Part shown: positions 18,753-27,967 of the stretch, piece after piece
Layout: every line of letters begins with the position of its first letter
How positions within the stretch are numbered: position 1 is the first letter of the stretch
NCBI RefSeq assembly: GCF_001307035.1
Contig: NZ_LKIU01000002.1
Coordinates: forward strand, 417,088 to 481,087
Length of the DNA stretch: 64,000 bases
Reading direction: 5' to 3'
Source: Arthrobacter sp. Edens01
GTDB taxonomy: Bacteria; Actinomycetota; Actinomycetes; Actinomycetales; Micrococcaceae
The notes under the pieces: model-generated
What the model was told of the DNA's origin: nothing
Seen by the model: only the letters and a program-made list of their open reading frames with translations
The model's database searches: none
Translations under genes and position numbers: made by a program

Positions 18753-19151
18753 ATGACAATGACAGATCCTGTCGCAGACATGCTCACGCGTCTGCGCAAT
18801 GCAAACTCGGCATACCACGACACCGTGTCCATGCCGTACAGCAAGCTGAAGGCACGCGTTGCCGACATCCTGAAGGCCGAAGGCTACATCGCCGGCTGGA
18901 AGGAAGAAGAGGCACAGGTTGGCAAGACGCTGACCCTGGACCTCAAGTTCGGTCCGAACCGCGAGCGTTCGATTGCTGGCGTCCGCCGCATCTCCAAGCC
19001 GGGCCTGCGTGTATACGCAAAGTCCACCAACCTGCCGCGCGTTCTGGGCGGGCTGGGTATCGCCATCCTGTCGACGTCGTCAGGTCTGCTGACCGACCGC
19101 CAGGCCGCCAAGAAGGGTGTGGGTGGGGAAGTCCTCGCCTACGTCTGGTAG
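18753..19151 (+). CDS. rpsH: 30S ribosomal protein S8
   Basis: A 132-residue S8, [41 protein letters not shown] to GGEVLAYVW, with [21 protein letters not shown]8 binds the central domain of 16S rRNA and represses the spc operon in E. coli; a matching mRNA site was not identified here. It follows rplE after an 86-nt gap lacking rpsN. Confidence 0.98.
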   Translation: MTMTDPVADMLTRLRNANSAYHDTVSMPYSKLKARVADILKAEGYIAGWKEEEAQVGKTLTLDLKFGPNRERSIAGVRRISKPGLRVYAKSTNLPRVLGGLGIAILSTSSGLLTDRQAAKKGVGGEVLAYVW

Positions 19152-19169
19152 CAGGGAAGGGAAAGAATA

Positions 19170-19706
19170 ATGTCACGTATTGGACGTCTGCCCATCTCTG
19201 TCCCCGCCGGTGTCGACGTTGCCATTGATGGCAACACCGTCACGGTCAAGGGTTCCAAGGGCGAGCTGAGCCACGTTGTGCCCAGCCCGATCTCGGTTTC
19301 CATGGACGAGAACACCATCACCGTCGCCCGCCCCAATGACGAGCGCGAATCCCGTTCCCTCCACGGCCTGACCCGCACCCTGATCTCCAACATGATCACC
19401 GGTGTGACCGAAGGCTACAAGAAGGACCTGGAAATCGTTGGCACCGGTTACCGTGTGCAGGCCAAGGGCTCGGACCTCGAGTTCGCCCTGGGCTACAGCC
19501 ACCCGGTATCCGTGAAGGCTCCGGAGGGCATCACGCTCACCGTTACGGGCCCGACCAAGCTCACCGTTTCCGGCATTGACAAGCAGCAGGTCGGCGAGGT
19601 TTCCGCCAACATCCGCAAGCTGCGCAAGCCTGACCCCTACAAGGGCAAGGGCATTCGTTACGCCGGCGAGATTGTCCGCCGCAAGGTCGGAAAGGCTGGT
19701 AAGTAA
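19170..19706 (+). CDS. rplF: 50S ribosomal protein L6
   Basis: A 178-residue L6, [35 protein letters not shown]. It is a duplicated alpha/beta fold ending [27 protein letters not shown]. It sits near the sarcin-ricin loop and GTPase centre. Two nt separate it from rplR. Confidence 0.98.
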   Translation: MSRIGRLPISVPAGVDVAIDGNTVTVKGSKGELSHVVPSPISVSMDENTITVARPNDERESRSLHGLTRTLISNMITGVTEGYKKDLEIVGTGYRVQAKGSDLEFALGYSHPVSVKAPEGITLTVTGPTKLTVSGIDKQQVGEVSANIRKLRKPDPYKGKGIRYAGEIVRRKVGKAGK

Positions 19707-19708
19707 TC

Positions 19709-20092
19709 ATGGCCATCAGCATCAATAAGAAGCGCAATTCCAAGAGCAAGGCCGCTTCCCGGAGCCGCCGTCAGCTGCGGATCCGCAAGCGCATTGCCGG
19801 CACCGCGGCCCGTCCGCGCCTGGTCGTCAACCGCTCTTCGCGCCACGTGTTCGTCCAGGTTGTCGATGACAGCCGCGGCGTAACCGTTGCATCCGCGTCC
19901 ACCATGGAAGCAGATCTGCGTTCCATGGAGGGCGACAAGACTGCCAAGTCGAAGCGCGTCGGCGAGCTCGTTGCCGAACGTGCCAAGGCTGCCGGCGTCG
20001 AAGCCGTGGTGTTTGACCGCGGCGGCAACCGCTACCACGGCCGCATCGCGGCTGTTGCAGACGGCGCACGCGAAGGTGGGCTGGCACTGTGA
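19709..20092 (+). CDS. rplR: 50S ribosomal protein L18
   Basis: A 127-residue L18 with a basic N-terminus ([58 protein letters not shown]) and the C-terminal [24 protein letters not shown]. It binds 5S rRNA with L5. The stop overlaps the rpsE GTG by 4 nt. Confidence 0.98.
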   Translation: MAISINKKRNSKSKAASRSRRQLRIRKRIAGTAARPRLVVNRSSRHVFVQVVDDSRGVTVASASTMEADLRSMEGDKTAKSKRVGELVAERAKAAGVEAVVFDRGGNRYHGRIAAVADGAREGGLAL

Positions 20093-20796
20093 CCGAGGCA
20101 AACAAGGAAAAGGAAAATCAGGTGACTGAAGCTACATCTGCTGAGGCAACTGAGACCAAGGAAACCGCTGCCGCAGGCACCGACGACCGCCGCGGCGGCC
20201 GCCGGGGCGAGCAGCGCTCTGACCGTGGAGGCCGTGACCGCGGCGGACGCGGCGGACGCGACGGCGGACGCAACGATGACAAGGACAAGTTCATTGAACG
20301 CGTCGTTACCATCAACCGCGTCGCCAAGGTGGTCAAGGGTGGTCGTCGCTTCAGCTTCACCGCTCTGGTAGTTGTCGGTGACGGCAACGGCATGGTCGGC
20401 GTTGGCTACGGCAAGGCAAAGGAAGTTCCTTCGGCTATCGCCAAGGCAGTCGAGGAAGCGAAGAAGTCCTTCTTCCGCGTTCCCCGCATTGCCGGCACCG
20501 TCCCGCACCTGGTGCAGGGCGAGGCAGCCGCAGGCGTTGTCCTGCTCCGTCCGGCTTCCCCGGGTACCGGCGTTATCGCCGGTGGTCCGGTCCGAGCCAT
20601 CCTCGAGTGCGCCGGTATCCACGACGTGCTGTCCAAGTCGCTGGGTTCCTCCAACGCGATCAACATCGTGCACGCCACGGTTGACGCGCTGAAGCGCCTC
20701 GAAGAGCCCCAGGCTGTGGCTGCCCGCCGTGGCCTGCCGCTGGACGAAGTTGCTCCCGCAGCGATGATCCGCAACATGCAGAAGGCTGGTGCATGA
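20089..20796 (+). CDS. rpsE: 30S ribosomal protein S5 with an Arg/Gly-rich N-terminus
   Basis: A 235-residue S5 when read from GTG 20089. The core starts near residue 62 ([51 protein letters not shown]). The first ~60 residues are disordered and rich in Arg and Gly ([26 protein letters not shown]). A second in-frame GTG at 20122 has a better-placed AAGGAAAA ribosome site and gives a 224-residue protein, so the exact start is uncertain. S5 maintains decoding fidelity. Four-nt overlaps link it to rplR and rpmD. Confidence 0.96.
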   Translation: MTEANKEKENQVTEATSAEATETKETAAAGTDDRRGGRRGEQRSDRGGRDRGGRGGRDGGRNDDKDKFIERVVTINRVAKVVKGGRRFSFTALVVVGDGNGMVGVGYGKAKEVPSAIAKAVEEAKKSFFRVPRIAGTVPHLVQGEAAAGVVLLRPASPGTGVIAGGPVRAILECAGIHDVLSKSLGSSNAINIVHATVDALKRLEEPQAVAARRGLPLDEVAPAAMIRNMQKAGA

Positions 20797-21008
20797 TGAC
20801 TACTCCGAAGCGCGTTGCCGTCAGCTCGGCACAGCTGGAAATCACCCAGATTAAGTCCACCATCGGTGGTAAGCAGAATCAGCGCGACACGCTGCGTTCA
20901 CTCGGCCTGAAGCACATCGGCGACTCCGTCGTCCGCAGTGCAGATGCCGTGACCGTTGGCATGATCAACACGGTTCCGCACCTCGTGAAGGTTGAGGAGG
21001 CGAAGTAA
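20793..21008 (+). CDS. rpmD: 50S ribosomal protein L30
   Basis: A 71-residue L30 (or 70 if the second of two tandem ATGs is used): [60 protein letters not shown]. The first ATG overlaps the rpsE stop (ATGA). Slightly longer than the common ~60 residues, within the actinobacterial range. Confidence 0.97.
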   Translation: MMTTPKRVAVSSAQLEITQIKSTIGGKQNQRDTLRSLGLKHIGDSVVRSADAVTVGMINTVPHLVKVEEAK

Positions 21009-21009
21009 C

Positions 21010-21465
21010 ATGGCCGAAGATAACAAAGCTCTGAAGGTCCACCACCTGCGTCCTGCTCCGGGTGCCAAGACGGCTAAAACCCGTGTTGGCCGCGGTGAAG
21101 GTTCCAAGGGTAAGACCGCAGGCCGCGGTACCAAGGGTACGGCTGCCCGCTACCAGGTCAAGGCCGGTTTCGCAGGCGGGCAGCTGCCGCTGCACATGCG
21201 CCTGCCGAAGCTGCGCGGCTTCAAGAACCCGTTCAAGGTCGAGTTCCAGGTTGTAAACCTGGACAAGATCTCTGAGCTGTTCCCCGAAGGAGGCGAGGTC
21301 ACCGTTGAGGCCCTCGTTGCCAAGGGTGCCGTGCGCAAGAACCAGCCCGTCAAGGTGCTGGGCACCGGCGACATCACCGTCAAGGTTGATGTGAAGGCAG
21401 ATGCATTCTCTGCCAGCGCCGCTGAAAAGATCGCTGCAGCAGGCGGATCGACCACGGCGCTCTAA
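21010..21465 (+). CDS. rplO: 50S ribosomal protein L15
   Basis: A 151-residue L15, [74 protein letters not shown] 21010 immediately follows the rpmD stop; an upstream ATG at 20992 overlaps rpmD and is rejected. It is the last r-protein gene before a strong hairpin and secY. Confidence 0.98.
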   Translation: MAEDNKALKVHHLRPAPGAKTAKTRVGRGEGSKGKTAGRGTKGTAARYQVKAGFAGGQLPLHMRLPKLRGFKNPFKVEFQVVNLDKISELFPEGGEVTVEALVAKGAVRKNQPVKVLGTGDITVKVDVKADAFSASAAEKIAAAGGSTTAL

Positions 21466-21492
21466 GCTCCGTGACTTTCCGTGCACTTCTCC

Positions 21493-21527
21493 GCTGCCGG
21501 CCCCGGGTTTTCCCGGGTGCCGGCAGC
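21493..21527 (+). terminator. Strong GC hairpin after rplO
   Basis: GCTGCCGGCCCCGGG, TTTT loop, then CCCGGGTGCCGGCAGC with one bulged T. Very stable but followed by GGGTTGTG rather than a U-tract, so it may act as an attenuator or 3'-end stabiliser between rplO and secY. Confidence 0.6.
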
Positions 21528-21653
21528 GGGTTGTGCGCACACCTGCGTGCTACTAAGCTCCCGGAAGGCCTTTAAACGGCCAGCCGGGGGCTTGGTGCCT
21601 TTAACGCTCCCGCCGCTGCCATGTTCGATAACGCAACAGCGGCCCTGAGCGGA

Positions 21654-21659
21654 TAGACT
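21654..21659 (+). promoter_or_regulatory. Candidate -10 box of a secY promoter
   Basis: TAGACT at 21654-21659, 56 nt before the secY start, with no good -35 at 17-18 nt. Together with the preceding hairpin it suggests separate transcription of secY-adk-map. Confidence 0.4.
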
Positions 21660-21715
21660 CAGGTTTTGTTCAAGTCCCGCCGGGACTCATTTCCACACTT
21701 TCTTCAGGAGGACGC

Positions 21716-23029
21716 TTGCTTAGCGCTATTGGCCGGGCTTTCCGGACGCCAGACCTGCGACGCAAGCTGTTGTTTACGCTGGGAATCATCACTATCTTCC
21801 GCATGGGTGCTTTTATCCCGGCCCCGGGTGTTGACTACGGCAATGTGCAGCAGTGCTTGGCTCTTGGTGCCACTTCCGGTGGCCTCTACGAGTTCGTAAA
21901 CCTCTTCAGCGGCGGCGCCCTGCTGCAGGTCTCAGTCTTCGCCCTCGGCATCATGCCGTACATCACCGCCAGCATCATCGTGCAGCTGCTGCGCGTGGTG
22001 ATCCCTCACTTCCAGGCACTGTATGAGGAAGGCCAGCAGGGTCAGTCCACGCTCACGCAGTACACCCGCTACCTGACCATCGCACTGGGCCTGCTGAATG
22101 CAACCACCGTGGTCTCGCTGGCCCGTTCGGGCGCACTGTTCAACAACATGTGCTCCGTGCCGATCATCCCGGACGACAACATCATCACCATCCTGCTGCT
22201 GATCATCACGCTGACGGCCGGCACCGGCCTGATCATGTGGATGGGTGAGCTTGTCACCGAAAAGGGCGTCGGCAACGGCATGTCCCTGCTGATCTTCACC
22301 TCGATCGTTGCCAGCTTCCCGAGCGCGCTCGGAGCTATCCTGTCCGCACAGGGCTGGACCATCTTCCTGGGCGTAATCGCGATCGGTATCGTGACGGTTG
22401 CGCTGGTGATCTTCGTGGAACAGTCCCAGCGCCGTGTCCCGGTCCAGTACGCCAAGCGTATGGTTGGGCGCCGCACGGTCGGCGGCACGAACACCTACAT
22501 CCCCATCAAGGTCAACATGGCCGGCGTGATCCCCGTGATCTTTGCGTCCTCCATGCTGTACCTGCCCTCCCTGCTGGCTCAGTTCAACACCCCTTCGGAC
22601 GGCTCTGCTCCGCCGGAATGGGTTGTCTGGATCAACAACTACCTGACCAGCGGAGACCACCCGCTGTACATGGCCGTGTACTTCCTGATGATCGTGTTCT
22701 TCACGTACTTCTACGTGTCGATCACCTTCAATCCGGAGGAAGTATCGGAAAACATGAAGAAGTACGGCGGTTTCATTCCCGGCATCCGTGCCGGCCGCCC
22801 CACCGCCGAATACCTGCAGTACGTGCTTTCCCGCATTACCCTGCCCGGCGCCATGTATTTGGGCATTGTTGCCCTTATTCCGCTGATTGCCCTGGTGCTG
22901 GTCGGGGCAAACCAGAACTTCCCGTTCGGCGGAACCTCGATCCTCATCATGGTTGGTGTGGGACTCGAGACGGTCAAACAAATTGACGCGCAGCTCCAGC
23001 AGCGTCACTACGAAGGGTTATTGCGATGA
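21716..23029 (+). CDS. secY: Preprotein translocase subunit SecY
   Basis: A 437-residue integral membrane protein with about ten hydrophobic helices, forming the SecYEG channel. It starts MLSAIGRAFRTPDLRRKLLFTLGIITIFRMGAFIPAPGVDY and contains GIMPYITASIIVQLL and the cytoplasmic loops SQRRVPVQYAKR and NPEEVSENMKKYGGFIPGIRAG. The start is TTG with an excellent AGGAGG 5 nt upstream. The stop overlaps the adk ATG (ATGA). Normal length. Confidence 0.99.
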   Translation: MLSAIGRAFRTPDLRRKLLFTLGIITIFRMGAFIPAPGVDYGNVQQCLALGATSGGLYEFVNLFSGGALLQVSVFALGIMPYITASIIVQLLRVVIPHFQALYEEGQQGQSTLTQYTRYLTIALGLLNATTVVSLARSGALFNNMCSVPIIPDDNIITILLLIITLTAGTGLIMWMGELVTEKGVGNGMSLLIFTSIVASFPSALGAILSAQGWTIFLGVIAIGIVTVALVIFVEQSQRRVPVQYAKRMVGRRTVGGTNTYIPIKVNMAGVIPVIFASSMLYLPSLLAQFNTPSDGSAPPEWVVWINNYLTSGDHPLYMAVYFLMIVFFTYFYVSITFNPEEVSENMKKYGGFIPGIRAGRPTAEYLQYVLSRITLPGAMYLGIVALIPLIALVLVGANQNFPFGGTSILIMVGVGLETVKQIDAQLQQRHYEGLLR

Positions 23030-23598
23030 CACGTCTGCTCATTATTGGGCCTCCCGGTGCCGGCAAGGGAACACAGGCTTCCCGCATCTCCGAACGCCTT
23101 GGTGTCAGCGCGATTTCAACGGGAGACATCTTCCGCTCCAATGTGAAGAACCTGACCCCGCTCGGCATCGAAGCCAAGAAGTACATCGACGCCGGAAACT
23201 TCGTGCCGGACGAGGTCACCAACAACATGGTCCGTGCCCGGCTCCTGGAAGAAGACGTTACGGAGGGCTTCCTGCTCGACGGCTACCCGCGCACTGTTGC
23301 GCAGGTCGAAGAGCTCGATGACATCCTTGCAGCCGGCGGCGACAGCCTTGACGCCGTGCTGCTGCTGACGGCCGACGACGAGGAACTGGTTTCCCGCCTG
23401 CTCCGCCGTGCGGAGATCGAGGGCCGGACCGACGACAACGAAGAAGTCATCCGGCACCGCCTCGAGCTGTACAAGCAGCAGACAGCCGACGTCGTCGACG
23501 CCTACGAGAAGCGCGGAATCGTTACCCGCGTTGACGGCCTGGGCGACATCGACGAGGTTACCGAGCGCGTCATGCAGGCACTCAAGCAGACCAGCTAG
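23026..23598 (+). CDS. adk: Adenylate kinase
   Basis: A 190-residue short-type adenylate kinase (AMP + ATP to 2 ADP). P-loop GPPGAGKGTQ at 8-17, AMP-binding ISTGDIFRSNV, DGYPRT, and LRRAEIEGRTDDNEEVIRHRLE in the ATP side. The long zinc-type LID is absent, as in other actinobacteria. It lies between secY and map, the conserved order, with 4-nt overlap to secY. Confidence 0.99.
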   Translation: MTRLLIIGPPGAGKGTQASRISERLGVSAISTGDIFRSNVKNLTPLGIEAKKYIDAGNFVPDEVTNNMVRARLLEEDVTEGFLLDGYPRTVAQVEELDDILAAGGDSLDAVLLLTADDEELVSRLLRRAEIEGRTDDNEEVIRHRLELYKQQTADVVDAYEKRGIVTRVDGLGDIDEVTERVMQALKQTS

Positions 23599-23618
23599 AA
23601 CAGACAGAAGGCGAGACG

Positions 23619-24440
23619 TTGGCCCAGCCACGGATCCAGTACAAAACCAATGCGCAGATGCGCACCATGCGCGAGGCAGGCCTGGTGCTGATCAAGGCAC
23701 TGGACGCGGCGGTTGCAGCCGCCCGCCCCGGCATCACCACGGCAGAGATCGACCAGGTCTTCGCCGGAGTGCTCGCCGAGGCGGGGGCGACGTCGAACTT
23801 CCTCGGGTATTACGATTTCCCGGCCACCATCTGCACCTCGGTGAATGAGGAAGTCGTTCACGGCATCCCCGGGAACCGGGTACTGGCCGACGGCGACATT
23901 ATCTCCATCGACGGCGGTGCCATCGTGGACGGCTGGCACTCCGACTCGGCACGCACCGTCATTGTCGGTACAGCTGATCCGGAGGACCAGCGGCTCTCCG
24001 ACGTCACCGAGAACGCCATGTGGCACGGCATCGCGGCTGCAGCCAAGGGCCGGTTTGTCGGGGACATCGGTGCCGCCATCGATGACTACGTCAGTTCCGT
24101 TCCGGGGAAACCGCTGGGAATCCTCGAGGACTACGTCGGACACGGCATCGGCTCGGAAATGCATCAGGCTCCGGATGTGCTCAATTACCGCACGAGCCAC
24201 CGGGGACCGAAGCTGAAGGCCGGGATGTGCCTGGCGATCGAGCCCATGCTCGTTCGCGGCGGCATTGAAACGGCCACGCTGGATGATGACTGGACCGTCG
24301 TTACCACCGACGGCGCCCGTTCCTGCCAGTGGGAGCATTCAGTTGCGATCCACGAAAAGGGGATCTGGGTGCTTACGTCGCCCGACGGCGGTGCGTCGCG
24401 GCTTGCGCCCCTGGGCGTGACCCCCGTGCCGATTCCGTAA
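23619..24440 (+). CDS. map: Methionine aminopeptidase, type I
   Basis: A 273-residue metallo-aminopeptidase that removes N-terminal Met. Metal ligands are visible in DGGAIVDGWHSDSARTV (two Asp), GHGIGSEMH (His), AIEPM (Glu) and QWEHSVAI (Glu). The TTG start at 23619 has GAAGGCGAG upstream. It follows adk by 20 nt and is terminated by a bidirectional hairpin shared with the convergent ctaG-like gene. Confidence 0.97.
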   Translation: MAQPRIQYKTNAQMRTMREAGLVLIKALDAAVAAARPGITTAEIDQVFAGVLAEAGATSNFLGYYDFPATICTSVNEEVVHGIPGNRVLADGDIISIDGGAIVDGWHSDSARTVIVGTADPEDQRLSDVTENAMWHGIAAAAKGRFVGDIGAAIDDYVSSVPGKPLGILEDYVGHGIGSEMHQAPDVLNYRTSHRGPKLKAGMCLAIEPMLVRGGIETATLDDDWTVVTTDGARSCQWEHSVAIHEKGIWVLTSPDGGASRLAPLGVTPVPIP

Positions 24441-24449
24441 GGCAGCTCT

Positions 24450-24492
24450 GCAGAAGGGCCTGTTCCGCTTTTAGCGGGACAGGCCCTTCTGC
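24450..24492 (+). terminator. Bidirectional terminator between map and the ctaG-like gene
   Basis: A long inverted repeat: GCAGAAGGGCCTGTTCCGC, a short T-rich loop, then GCGGGACAGGCCCTTCTGC, followed by GTTTCC. The TAA stop of the minus-strand gene (24471-24473) lies in the loop, so both convergent messages end in the same structure. Confidence 0.85.
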
Positions 24493-25280
24493 GTTTCCCG
24501 GTACGGCGGTGCGGCGGCGGCCGCGGAATCGTCCCTTGGGGCGGACCGCCGGTACCACTGAAGACAGAAGACGACCATGACGGCCAGCTCGACGGCTCCG
24601 CCGGCGTAGTACATTGCCATGGCCCCTGTCTCGGCTTCACCCGCAGGAATACCTGCGGGTGGCTGGGCGTACAGCGACTTGGCCAGGATGTTGTGCGCCG
24701 CAGCAGTGAACACCAGGACACCGGCCCGCAGCCGCAGGCCTGCCCGGTGGGGATTAGGGTCACGTCCGATCAGCGCCGCGGTCCACAGGTAGCCCGCTGC
24801 CACCAGATGGAACGTGACGATCCAGTGCACCGGTGCGTAAGCGCGCATCGCATCAAAGAGCGGAGTCCGGAACATCAGGTACATGCCGCCGAGGTTCAGC
24901 ACCGTCGCAGTGAGCGGGTTGGCGAGTATCCGGGCCGGAGCGCTGCGCAGGATCCTTACGGTCCGGAGCGCCGGCATCCGGTCCATGGACCGCAGAGCGA
25001 GGGTCACGGGCCGGGAAAACACCAGCAGCAGGGGTACAAGCATGCCGGCAATGACGTGGGAAAGTGCCAGCAGAGTGAAGTTGCCGTGGGCCAGGCCGGG
25101 CAGCGGACCAAGGACCGTCAGCAGCGCCAGGACCACGCCCAGAATGAACAGGACAGTACGGTGCAGCGGCCACCCCCTGGCCCTGGGCGAACAGGCGCCG
25201 GCCACATAGGCGGCGGCAGCTGCGCAGGCCGGGACCAGGAAGAGAACTTCGACCGGAAAGGCGCCCGAAGGATGCTGCAT
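24471..25280 (-). CDS. CtaG-like cytochrome c oxidase assembly membrane protein
   Basis: A 269-residue protein with about seven hydrophobic helices. It has the features of the caa3-type CtaG family: ALSHVIAGMLVPLLLVFSRPVTLALR, a conserved His-rich helix set (APVHWIVTFHLVAAGYLW) and FTAAAHNILAKSLYAQPP. Relatives help assemble the copper centres of cytochrome oxidase. The ATG shares one base with the stop of the upstream DUF2243 gene (TAATG), so the two form an operon. Location between map and infA is unusual for this cluster. Family is fairly clear; the exact partner oxidase is unknown. Confidence 0.8.
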   Translation of the reverse strand: MQHPSGAFPVEVLFLVPACAAAAAYVAGACSPRARGWPLHRTVLFILGVVLALLTVLGPLPGLAHGNFTLLALSHVIAGMLVPLLLVFSRPVTLALRSMDRMPALRTVRILRSAPARILANPLTATVLNLGGMYLMFRTPLFDAMRAYAPVHWIVTFHLVAAGYLWTAALIGRDPNPHRAGLRLRAGVLVFTAAAHNILAKSLYAQPPAGIPAGEAETGAMAMYYAGGAVELAVMVVFCLQWYRRSAPRDDSAAAAAPPYRETQKGLSR

Positions 25281-25756
25281 TAGCGTCCAGGTTCGCCTGC
25301 GGCCGCTGCCCGCGTCCGCAGCAGCAGGAATATCCCCGCCGCAATCATGACCACAGCAGCAATATTCCAGGCCAGGTCGTAGGGCAGAAGCTCAACGTCA
25401 TAGCGGATCTGGTGCAGGGTCAGCAGCTTGTGCTGGATAGTGCCGTCATAAAACTGGAAGGCACCGGTGCCCAGAAGCACTGCGCCGGCCCAGCGCGCCG
25501 GGTTCAGGACGTTGTGGCGTCGAAGGTCAGCGAACAGGAACAGGCCGGCGACTATGGCAAACCAGCCAAACGCGTGGAACAGGCCGTCAGAGAACAGGCC
25601 AACGGAAGCGGTGGACTTGTCATAGAAGTGATGCCACTGCAGCAGCTGGTGGAATACCACCTCGTCGACGAACGCTGCGACGCCAATACCCACCAGGACT
25701 CCGGAAAGCACGTTCCTGCGGGCCGGCCTGAGTACTTCGGTGCGTGGGGAATTCAT
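25280..25756 (-). CDS. DUF2243 family membrane protein
   Basis: A 158-residue protein with four predicted helices: VLSGVLVGIGVAAFVDEVVFHQLLQWHHFYD, LFHAFGWFAIVAGLFLFADL, AGAVLLGTGAFQFYDGTIQHKLLTLHQIR and LAWNIAAVVMIAAGIFLLL. Several His/Asp in the membrane (DEVVFHQLLQWHH, FYDGTIQHKLLTLHQ) suggest metal or haem contact, by inference. The frame is open to 25828, but ATG 25756 gives the family-like N-terminus. DUF2243 and CtaG-like genes are commonly adjacent and probably act together. Confidence 0.78.
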   Translation of the reverse strand: MNSPRTEVLRPARRNVLSGVLVGIGVAAFVDEVVFHQLLQWHHFYDKSTASVGLFSDGLFHAFGWFAIVAGLFLFADLRRHNVLNPARWAGAVLLGTGAFQFYDGTIQHKLLTLHQIRYDVELLPYDLAWNIAAVVMIAAGIFLLLRTRAAAAGEPGR

Positions 25757-26016
25757 GGCCCCGACCCTAGCAAGAGTGTTCCGGCATGGCAGCAGGACGG
25801 ACGCGCAGGACCCGCCGGCGGGGAACACGGACCAAGACCCGCAGTGGAGACGAGCGGTGGCCGCGTCACTAAATGAACGCCCTGTTAACTCCGGCTGAAA
25901 GCACTTCCAACGGACGCTGAAGTCTTCTTCAAATGCCCTGGTTCCGGCCGTTTGCCGCGGGGCTGAAACCTACGCTGAAGGCGTCAATCATCTCCCGACG
26001 AAGGTTCGCACCTGTT
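25757..26016. other. Divergent intergenic region upstream of the sugar/phosphodiester importer
   Basis: These 260 nt separate the minus-strand DUF2243 gene from the plus-strand importer genes. They contain a GTTAAC near 25883 and an imperfect TGAAG..CTTCA palindrome near 25919-25933. A PHO-box-like regulation would fit a Ugp system, but no clear tandem box is visible, and no convincing -35/-10 pair was found. Confidence 0.4.
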
Positions 26017-27012
26017 ATGTCATCTTCCACTTTGTCCCCACCCGGCCAGGCCGCCGCCAGCGGTCCGGGAAACGGGTCCGCGCGGGCCGGCATGCCGCCC
26101 CGCCGCGCCGAAGCACGGCGGCCGGACGCGCGGCGCCGGAACAAACCCTCAAACTGGCTCCTGTTCGCGCTGCTGGCCGGCCCGAACATCGTGCTCCTGC
26201 TGGTCTTCACCTTCAAGCCGCTGCTTCAGTCCCTGTATTACTCCACGCTCCAGTGGAACATCGGTTCGGCAATCGCCCGTCCAGTCGGTTTCCGGAACTA
26301 CACCGACTGGCTGACCGCACCCGGCACCCCGCAGGTCATCACCGTAACCCTCATCTTCACCCTGGCTACCGTGGGCGGAGGGATGGTCATCGGACTTGCC
26401 CTTGCCCTGCTCCTGAACAGCAGGCTCAAGCTCAGGGGAGCAGCCCGAACCATCGTCGTCGCGCCGTACGTGCTCTCCGGCGTCGCCGTCGGACTGCTTT
26501 GGCTCTTTGTCTTTGACCCGAACTTTGGTGTCACGTCCGCGCTGCTGCAGGCCTTTGGCCTGTCCTCGCCGGACTGGTACAACGATCCCGGCTACGCACT
26601 GGCCATGGTCATCATCGTCTACCTCTGGAAAAACGTGGGCTACGTGGCCCTCATTTATCTGGCGGGCCTGCAGGCAATTCCCAGGGACCTGCTGGAAGCC
26701 GCGTCCCTGGACGGGGCGGGACGGCTGAGGACGCTGGCGGGAATAACCCTTCCGCTGCTGGGGCCAACCACTTTCTTCCTCTCGGTGACGACCCTGCTCA
26801 GCTCACTGCAGTCCTTCGACATCATTCAGGCCATGACCAGGGGCGGACCGCTGGAAGGCACCACCACCATGATGTACCAGATCTACCAGCAGGGCTTCGT
26901 AGCCGGGACCGCCGGCTACTCGTCGGCGATCGCGACCATCCTGTTCCTGGTGCTCCTCGCCGTAACCCTGCTGCAGCTGAAGTTCGTTGAACGGAAGGTG
27001 CATTACTCGTGA
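26017..27012 (+). CDS. ABC transporter permease, UgpA/MalF type
   Basis: A 331-residue inner-membrane permease. A disordered, Arg/Pro-rich N-terminus (to about residue 45) precedes six hydrophobic helices and the EAA loop LEAASLDGAGRLRTLAGITLPLLGPT, which docks the ATPase. ATG 26017 is chosen over the open extension to 25933 because it follows GAAGG and lacks unlikely N-terminal sequence; spacing is long, so the start is not certain. It is coupled to the next permease by a 4-nt GTGA overlap. With the binding protein and phosphodiesterase downstream, the importer probably takes glycerol-3-phosphate or glycerophosphodiesters. Confidence 0.85.
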   Translation: MSSSTLSPPGQAAASGPGNGSARAGMPPRRAEARRPDARRRNKPSNWLLFALLAGPNIVLLLVFTFKPLLQSLYYSTLQWNIGSAIARPVGFRNYTDWLTAPGTPQVITVTLIFTLATVGGGMVIGLALALLLNSRLKLRGAARTIVVAPYVLSGVAVGLLWLFVFDPNFGVTSALLQAFGLSSPDWYNDPGYALAMVIIVYLWKNVGYVALIYLAGLQAIPRDLLEAASLDGAGRLRTLAGITLPLLGPTTFFLSVTTLLSSLQSFDIIQAMTRGGPLEGTTTMMYQIYQQGFVAGTAGYSSAIATILFLVLLAVTLLQLKFVERKVHYS

Positions 27013-27878
27013 GCAACGCTGTGCGCCCCGCCCTGACCGCCCGGCGGCCCGGTGGTCCCGGAACCCGGAGACGTCCGGCCGGCTACGCTGCCCTGGCGGC
27101 CGCCGTCGCCGTCATGATCCTGCCGCTGGTCTGGATGATGCTGGCCAGCTTCAAGGAACCGGATGAGATCTACACAGTGCCAATTCAGTGGCTGCCCGCC
27201 GGATGGGACCTGTCCAACTATGCGGCAGCACTTGAACGCGTCCCGTTCGGAGCCTTCTTTGCCAATTCGCTGCTGGTAACCGTGATCGGTGCCGGGCTCA
27301 AGATTCTCCTGGGCCTCACCACTGCCTATGCCCTGGTCTTCCTGGATGTGCCGTTCAAGAAGGTGTTCTTCGCCGTCGTCATCTTCGCCCTGCTCGTTCC
27401 GCAGCAGATTGTGATCATCCCGAACTACACGCTGGTGGCGGAACTGGGCTGGCTCAATACCTACCAGGGCATCATCCTTCCGGGGCTGGCCAGTGCCTTC
27501 GGAACCTTCCTGTTCCGCCAGCACTTCCTCTCCCTGCCGCAGTCGGTCATGGAAGCCGCGGTGCTTGACGGCGCCGGCCACCTGCGCAGGCTGTTCCAGT
27601 TTGTGGTTCCCATGTCAGCGCCCACGATCGCGGCAGTTGCCCTGGTCTCCGTGGTCAACGAATGGAACGAGTACCTCTGGCCGCTGCTGGTAGTGGACCG
27701 CGCGGAGATGATGACGCTGCCCGTAGGGCTGACGCTGCTGCAGAACAACGACGGCGTTACCAACTGGGGCGTGCTGATGGCTGGAACTGTGCTCATTACG
27801 GTTCCCGTCCTGGCCCTGTTCTTCGTTCTCCAGCGCCGGATCGTTTCCGGCCTGACCGCAGGTGCCGTGACCGGCTGA
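27009..27878 (+). CDS. ABC transporter permease, UgpE/MalG type
   Basis: A 289-residue second permease with six helices and the EAA motif MEAAVLDGAGHLRRLFQFVVPMSAPTIAAV. GTG start overlapping the first permease's stop. It heterodimerises with the upstream permease. No ATPase gene is present in the operon, so a shared MsmK/UgpC-type ATPase encoded elsewhere is expected. Confidence 0.87.
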   Translation: MSNAVRPALTARRPGGPGTRRRPAGYAALAAAVAVMILPLVWMMLASFKEPDEIYTVPIQWLPAGWDLSNYAAALERVPFGAFFANSLLVTVIGAGLKILLGLTTAYALVFLDVPFKKVFFAVVIFALLVPQQIVIIPNYTLVAELGWLNTYQGIILPGLASAFGTFLFRQHFLSLPQSVMEAAVLDGAGHLRRLFQFVVPMSAPTIAAVALVSVVNEWNEYLWPLLVVDRAEMMTLPVGLTLLQNNDGVTNWGVLMAGTVLITVPVLALFFVLQRRIVSGLTAGAVTG

Positions 27879-27967
27879 CCCCGTCCGTATACCCGCCCCC
27901 GTATCCCACCTGTCCCGATCTCCTTTCTTTCATTGCCCCGCTTTCCGCTACATAACCGAAGGAAACC

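Noticed and set aside
24693-25283. 196-codon open frame opposite the ctaG-like gene.
   Set aside because: Antisense to a clear multi-helix membrane protein; the translated product is Gln/Arg/Gly-rich with no fold signature.
25860-25935. PHO box controlling the Ugp-like operon.
   Set aside because: Only a single GTTAAC-type half-site is visible; the expected tandem repeats are not convincing.
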